Shown here one piece after another: positions 62,790 through 64,000 of a DNA stretch of 64,000 nucleotides. Origin of the DNA: Myxococcus stipitatus (GTDB lineage Bacteria > Myxococcota > Myxococcia > Myxococcales > Myxococcaceae). How positions within the stretch are numbered: position 1 is the first letter of the stretch; each line of letters begins with the position of its first letter. The translations under genes and the position numbers were made by a program. A model generated the notes under the pieces. That model did no database searches and was not told where the DNA came from. It saw only the letters and a program-made list of their open reading frames with translations. The stretch is from the NCBI RefSeq assembly GCF_037414475.1, contig NZ_CP147913.1:3844001-3908000 (forward strand), written 5' to 3'.

Positions 62790-63935
62790 ATGACTGTCGC
62801 CCAACCCGGTCTGGAGTCCCGTCGTGTCCCTCGCGGAGACGACGTGCGCGAGCGAGTCGCGGCCATCGAACTCCTGTCGCCCCGCGACATCGACGCGCGG
62901 CTCACGGCGCTGGGCTACCGGGGGCAAGAGGAAGCACGGCGCGCCGCGTCCGTCCTGGCCTACCGCCATGTGCGCCGCATCCGCCGCGTGTACCTGGAGG
63001 GGCTCTCCGCGGAGACGGGTGCCCGCGAGAACTGTCTGTTCCTGGGGCCCACGGGCTCCGGCAAGACGTTCCTCGTGGAGCTGCTGTTCCGCGAAATCCT
63101 CGCCGTGCCCACGGTGCTCGCGGACGCCACCCAGTTCTCCGAAACCGGTTACGTGGGAGACGACGTCAACACGCTGTTGTCACGGCTGTATGAAGCCGCG
63201 GACAAGGACGCCGAGTGGGCCGCGTGTGGTGTCATCTGTATGGACGAGTTCGACAAGCTCGCCACCAGCCGCTCCGACAGCCGCTTCGCCGGCCAGCAGA
63301 CCACCAAGGACGTGAGCGGCTTCGGTGTGCAGCGAGGACTGCTCCACCTGCTGTCGGGCTCCAGCGCGGACTTCCCACCGGACTTCGGCTTCACCAGCCG
63401 CCTCCAGCCGGACACGATGGAGCTGTCCTGCCTCACCTTCATCGCCTGCGGGGCCTTCAGCGGCCTGAGCACCACCGCGGACACCATGGCGAAGACGGAG
63501 CGGCTGGGCTTCGGCCGCGAGCCCAAGCACACGCCCGGGGAGTCCATCGCCGTGGCCGTCACCCAGGAGCAGTTGGAGCAGACGACGGCCTTCGCGCGCT
63601 ACGGCTTCATCCCGGAGCTCATCGGCCGCTTCAACCGGCTGGTCTCCTTCACGCCGCTGGACGCCGCCACGCTGAGCGACATCCTCCAGCAGAACGTGCT
63701 GCGCGCCTATGAGCGCGAGTTCGAGCAGGAGGGCCTGCGGCTGCACGTGGAGCCGCAGGTGCGGCAACACATCGTCGCGCGAGCGCTCAAGCGGGAGACG
63801 GGGGCGCGGGGCCTGCGCACCACGCTGGCCCCCCTCCTGGAGCAGGCGGCCTATGACCACTTCGGCCGGCCGGGCGCGGCCTCCACCGTGCGCCTGGTGT
63901 TGGACGGCGACGTGGTGCGCTCGCTCCCGGAGTAA
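62790..63935 (+). CDS. ClpX-like AAA+ unfoldase without the zinc-binding domain
   Basis: A 381-residue AAA+ ATPase whose core aligns by eye with ClpX: GPTGSGKTFLVE (86-97, Walker A), FSETGYVGDDVNTLL with pore-1 loop GYVG (120-123), ICMDEFDKLA (Walker B), FIACGAFSG (sensor 1), KTERLGFGRE (ClpP-binding [LIV]GF loop, 239-241), GFIPELIGRFNRLVSF (arginine finger) and RETGARGLRT (sensor 2). The N-terminal 65 residues contain no CxxC pairs, so the zinc-binding dimerisation domain is absent. The RKH substrate loop is replaced by FTSRLQP. It is probably a divergent paralogue with its own substrates. ATG 62790 chosen; ATG 62775 is also possible. Confidence 0.87.
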   Translation: MTVAQPGLESRRVPRGDDVRERVAAIELLSPRDIDARLTALGYRGQEEARRAASVLAYRHVRRIRRVYLEGLSAETGARENCLFLGPTGSGKTFLVELLFREILAVPTVLADATQFSETGYVGDDVNTLLSRLYEAADKDAEWAACGVICMDEFDKLATSRSDSRFAGQQTTKDVSGFGVQRGLLHLLSGSSADFPPDFGFTSRLQPDTMELSCLTFIACGAFSGLSTTADTMAKTERLGFGREPKHTPGESIAVAVTQEQLEQTTAFARYGFIPELIGRFNRLVSFTPLDAATLSDILQQNVLRAYEREFEQEGLRLHVEPQVRQHIVARALKRETGARGLRTTLAPLLEQAAYDHFGRPGAASTVRLVLDGDVVRSLPE

Positions 63936-64000
63936 CCCCAGGGCCTGCGGCCCGCCAGGAGCCCGGCGGCGGCAGCTTGGGCGAGCGGGAAGGCAAGCCC

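Overview
The window is high-GC, densely coded bacterial chromosome. The gene content points to a myxobacterium (Myxococcus/Corallococcus-like): a DUF2378 protein (a family I know only from myxobacteria), a Ser/Thr kinase of the myxobacterial HRDVSPQN type with a PEGA tail, a large sigma-54 activator, many secreted lipoproteins and several sensor kinases. This is inference from gene families; no rRNA or other marker gene is present. I saw no tRNA, rRNA, CRISPR array, insertion sequence, prophage or integrase.

Layout. 1-5 kb: end of an aldehyde dehydrogenase, a coiled-coil membrane protein and a divergent sigma-54 activator whose DNA-binding domain is at the wrong end. 5-8.5 kb: heme A synthase, then a two-gene compatible-solute/thiol-type ABC importer with binding protein and permease fused. 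8.5-11.6 kb: a lipoprotein, a DUF4142 protein and a secreted M43 metalloprotease. 11.8-15.2 kb: a secreted SxxK serine hydrolase in line with a response regulator and its kinase. 15.2-25.3 kb: a five-gene, translationally coupled operon resembling E. coli yfaA-T-S-Q-P, built around a thioester alpha-2-macroglobulin. Its last gene carries penicillin-binding-protein motifs followed by a SpoIID-like domain. 25.5-36.2 kb: small enzymes, two unknown proteins, an orphan GspE/PilT-like ATPase with arginine in place of the Walker A lysine, a TonB-like protein, a DUF4173-type membrane protein, an arsenate reductase and a membrane-anchored protein. 36.3-43.2 kb: a PAS sensor kinase, then a compact operon of an outer-membrane barrel with a helix-hairpin-helix-like N-terminus, a lamin-tail-domain lipoprotein and a staphylococcal-nuclease-like lipoprotein. 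43.4-49.9 kb: an esterase with the DUF2378 protein, an ATP-grasp ligase behind two overlapping GNAT acetyltransferases, and two overlapping bacterial PH-domain membrane proteins. 50-55.3 kb: a LysM/peptidase-like protein, two tandem paralogous Cys-rich lipoproteins, EttA and a small lipoprotein. 55.4-64 kb: an ABC-2 exporter, the Ser/Thr kinase, an M20 dipeptidase, TreZ and a ClpX-like ATPase without the zinc-binding domain.

How the genes may work together. Most groups concern the cell envelope. The strongest candidate for an under-described system is the alpha-2-macroglobulin operon: besides the protease trap it encodes motifs of a peptidoglycan transpeptidase, a SpoIID-type glycan lyase and an NlpC/P60-like cysteine hydrolase. 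That suggests a coupled protease-trap and wall-repair module. The barrel/lamin-tail/nuclease operon is a second candidate and may handle extracellular DNA. Product names rest on motif recognition by eye; no database search was run.
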